Source: Pseudomonadota bacterium (GTDB lineage Bacteria; Pseudomonadota; Alphaproteobacteria; Micropepsales; Micropepsaceae). Taken from it: a stretch of 14,915 bases of DNA. The notes under the pieces are model-generated. The model did not search any database and was not told where the DNA came from. It saw only the letters and a program-made list of their open reading frames with translations. Made by a program: the position numbers and the translations under genes. The stretch spans positions 1 to 14,915 of the forward strand of contig JANYBR010000408.1 in NCBI GenBank assembly GCA_025360685.1, read 5' to 3'. Every line of letters starts with the position of its first letter. Positions within the stretch are counted from its first letter, which is position 1. Of this stretch, positions 13,655 to 14,915 are shown piece by piece.

Positions 13655-14653
13655 TCAAGTTCCGGCCGGACGCCCCGGCGGCGCCGCGTTCGGCACTGTG
13701 CCGGCAGCCGGACGGGCTGCGTGCGGCACGGCAGTGATCTGGGTCGTGATGGCCTCGCGCGTCATTTCGGCGATACCTGCGATGGAACCGAGCAGGCCCG
13801 CCGACTCCATCGGGATGATGACGAACTTCTGGTTCGGCGCGTTGGCAAGCTGGGCGAAGGCATCGACGTACTTCTGTCCGAGGAAGTAGTTGAGCGCGTT
13901 GACGTTGCCGGCCTCGATCGAGTCCGAAACCATCTGGGTTGCCTTGGCTTCGGCCTGCGCCAGGCGTTCGCGCGCTTCGGCGTCGCGGAACGCGGCTTCC
14001 TTGCGCCCCTCCGCCTGCAGGATGGCGGACTGCTTGGCGCCTTCGGCGCGCAGGATTGCGCCCTGCTTCTCGCCGTCGGCCTGGGTGACTTCGGCGCGGC
14101 GAAAACGTTCGGCCTTCATCTGGCGGGCCATTGCTTCGGTGATGTCATTGGGCGGCGAAAGGTCCTTGATCTCGATGCGCGTGACCTTGACGCCCCAGGG
14201 GCTGGTCGCCTGATCGACCACGGCCAGAAGACGCTGATTTATTTCGTCGCGCTTGGAGAGAACCTCGTCCAGATCCATCGCGCCGATGACGGTACGTGCG
14301 TTGGTGAGGCAGAGATTGGTGATGCCGGCCTGCAGATTCGCAACTTCGTAGGCCGCCTTGGCGGCGTCGACGACTTGGTAGAACGCGATGGCGTCGGCGG
14401 TGACTGTCGCGTTGTCGCGCGTGATCACCACTTGGCTGGGAATGGCCAGCACTTCTTCCATCATCGACAATTTGCGCCCGACCCGATCGACATAGGGAAC
14501 GATGAGATTGAGACCCGGTTTGAGAACACGGGTGAAACGGCCAAACCGCTCGATGGTCCATTCGCGGCCCTGCGGCACGCTCTTGACGCCCGAAAAAATC
14601 GTAACCAGGGCCAGAACGAGCACCGTCAAAACGAAAAAGGTCGCACCACCCAT
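13655..14653 (-). CDS. qmcA: SPFH/Band 7 protein, QmcA/stomatin type
   Basis: A 332-residue membrane-anchored SPFH protein. One N-terminal helix (about 5-22, FFVLTVLVLALVTIFSGV) is followed by the SPFH domain: VPQGREWTIERFGRFTRVLKPGLNLIVPYVDRV, TRDNATVTADAIAFYQV, LTNARTVIGAMDLDEVLSKRD and GVKVTRIEIKDLSPP. A long Ala- and Glu-rich coiled coil follows (about 180-245, with repeated AILRAEGAKQSAILQAEG units), then a Pro- and Ala-rich tail. These features fit the QmcA/stomatin group, which oligomerises in the inner membrane and often associates with NfeD and membrane proteases. The ATG at 14653 has GAGAGG 8 nt upstream. It leads a three-gene operon with nfeD and a small membrane protein. Confidence 0.92.
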   Translation of the reverse strand: MGGATFFVLTVLVLALVTIFSGVKSVPQGREWTIERFGRFTRVLKPGLNLIVPYVDRVGRKLSMMEEVLAIPSQVVITRDNATVTADAIAFYQVVDAAKAAYEVANLQAGITNLCLTNARTVIGAMDLDEVLSKRDEINQRLLAVVDQATSPWGVKVTRIEIKDLSPPNDITEAMARQMKAERFRRAEVTQADGEKQGAILRAEGAKQSAILQAEGRKEAAFRDAEARERLAQAEAKATQMVSDSIEAGNVNALNYFLGQKYVDAFAQLANAPNQKFVIIPMESAGLLGSIAGIAEMTREAITTQITAVPHAARPAAGTVPNAAPPGRPAGT

Positions 14654-14834
14654 GGAAGTATCCTCTCGTGATTGTGCTCTGCGTTCAGACTAGCGCGCAA
14701 ATAGATAAGCGTGCCAAGGGCCATCAAAAGGCCTTGAAGTCGCGCAATTTCATCCCACGGGATTTGTGGCCGCGAGCGATTTAGGGCAACTATCCCGGCG
14801 CGGGGATGACTGATTCGACAGGAGAACGTTCTTC

Positions 14835-14915
14835 ATGACACCCCACCGGATTGCAGGCGCCATCTTCGCCGCCATCGCCGCAGTCGTTTTGAGTACCGGC
14901 CCGACGGTCGCCGAC
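14835..14915 (+). CDS. Exported protein, N-terminal part only
   Basis: Twenty-seven codons from an ATG at 14835 to the window edge. They encode a signal peptide (MTPHRIAG, then a hydrophobic run AIFAAIAAVVLSTG, ending PTVAD). AGGAG (14820-14824) lies 10 nt upstream. Nothing of the mature protein is present, so no function can be given. The 181 bp between this gene and the divergent SPFH gene hold no other gene that I can see; they presumably carry both promoters, but no convincing -35/-10 pair stands out. Confidence 0.65.
   Translation, partial: MTPHRIAGAIFAAIAAVVLSTGPTVAD

Noticed and set aside
13196..14671. A 491-codon open frame on the plus strand, antisense to the SPFH and NfeD genes
   Set aside because: Its product has low-complexity, Arg- and Asp-rich composition with no recognisable domain, while the minus strand encodes two clear families. 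Long antisense frames are expected in GC-rich DNA.
14715..14736. CAAGGGCC / GGCCTTG hairpin in the gap before the last gene
   Set aside because: It has a bulge and no T-run, and it lies upstream of both divergent genes, where a terminator is not expected.

Overview
The window looks like the chromosome of a GC-rich alphaproteobacterium. The best taxonomic marker is a ChpT-type histidine phosphotransferase (11427-12047), which belongs to the CckA-ChpT-CtrA phosphorelay of that class. A cobalamin riboswitch with a TonB-dependent B12 receptor and dense, mostly short-spaced operons fit a Gram-negative, free-living lifestyle. The genus cannot be fixed from this sequence alone. No tRNA, rRNA, CRISPR array, transposase or integrase was seen, so the region reads as ordinary chromosome rather than a mobile island.

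Layout. 1-300 (-): the N-terminal 100 codons of an exported, probably beta-barrel protein, cut by the window edge. 461-2483 (-): a secreted SH3-like protein followed, with a 14-nt overlap, by an MFS transporter of the Atg22/UMF1 type. 2484-2870: a divergent intergenic region holding a candidate promoter, a clear adenosylcobalamin riboswitch and a GC-rich hairpin. 2871-8151 (+): btuB, then after 13 nt a single-chain biotin-dependent acyl-CoA carboxylase (BC-BCCP-CT fusion). 8153-8674 (-): a MarR regulator with a four-cysteine tail, ending one base from the carboxylase stop. 8698-10104 (+): a sigma-70-like promoter overlapping a palindrome, then a DUF417/RclC-like membrane protein (apparently frameshifted near its start), a VOC/glyoxalase-fold protein and a GNAT acetyltransferase. 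10120-12047 (-): chpT, a CheY-like single-domain receiver and a CheR methyltransferase. 12125-12916 (+): cysQ. 12913-14653 (-): an SPFH protein of the QmcA/stomatin type, NfeD and a small two-helix membrane protein. 14835-end (+): the start of an exported protein.

How the genes may work together. Three modules stand out. First, the B12 riboswitch probably controls btuB and, by read-through, the acyl-CoA carboxylase, tying carboxylated acyl-CoA metabolism to cobalamin supply. Second, the MarR regulator with a CxxC-x4-C-x4-C tail probably represses both itself and the divergent DUF417-VOC-GNAT operon through a TATGTG-N7-CACATA palindrome at the start site. DUF417 includes RclC of the E. coli reactive-chlorine operon, so a redox or electrophile response is a reasonable guess. 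Third, chpT-receiver-cheR places a CtrA-pathway phosphotransferase beside an orphan receiver and methyltransferase, and a TTAA-N7-TTAA element lies upstream of chpT.
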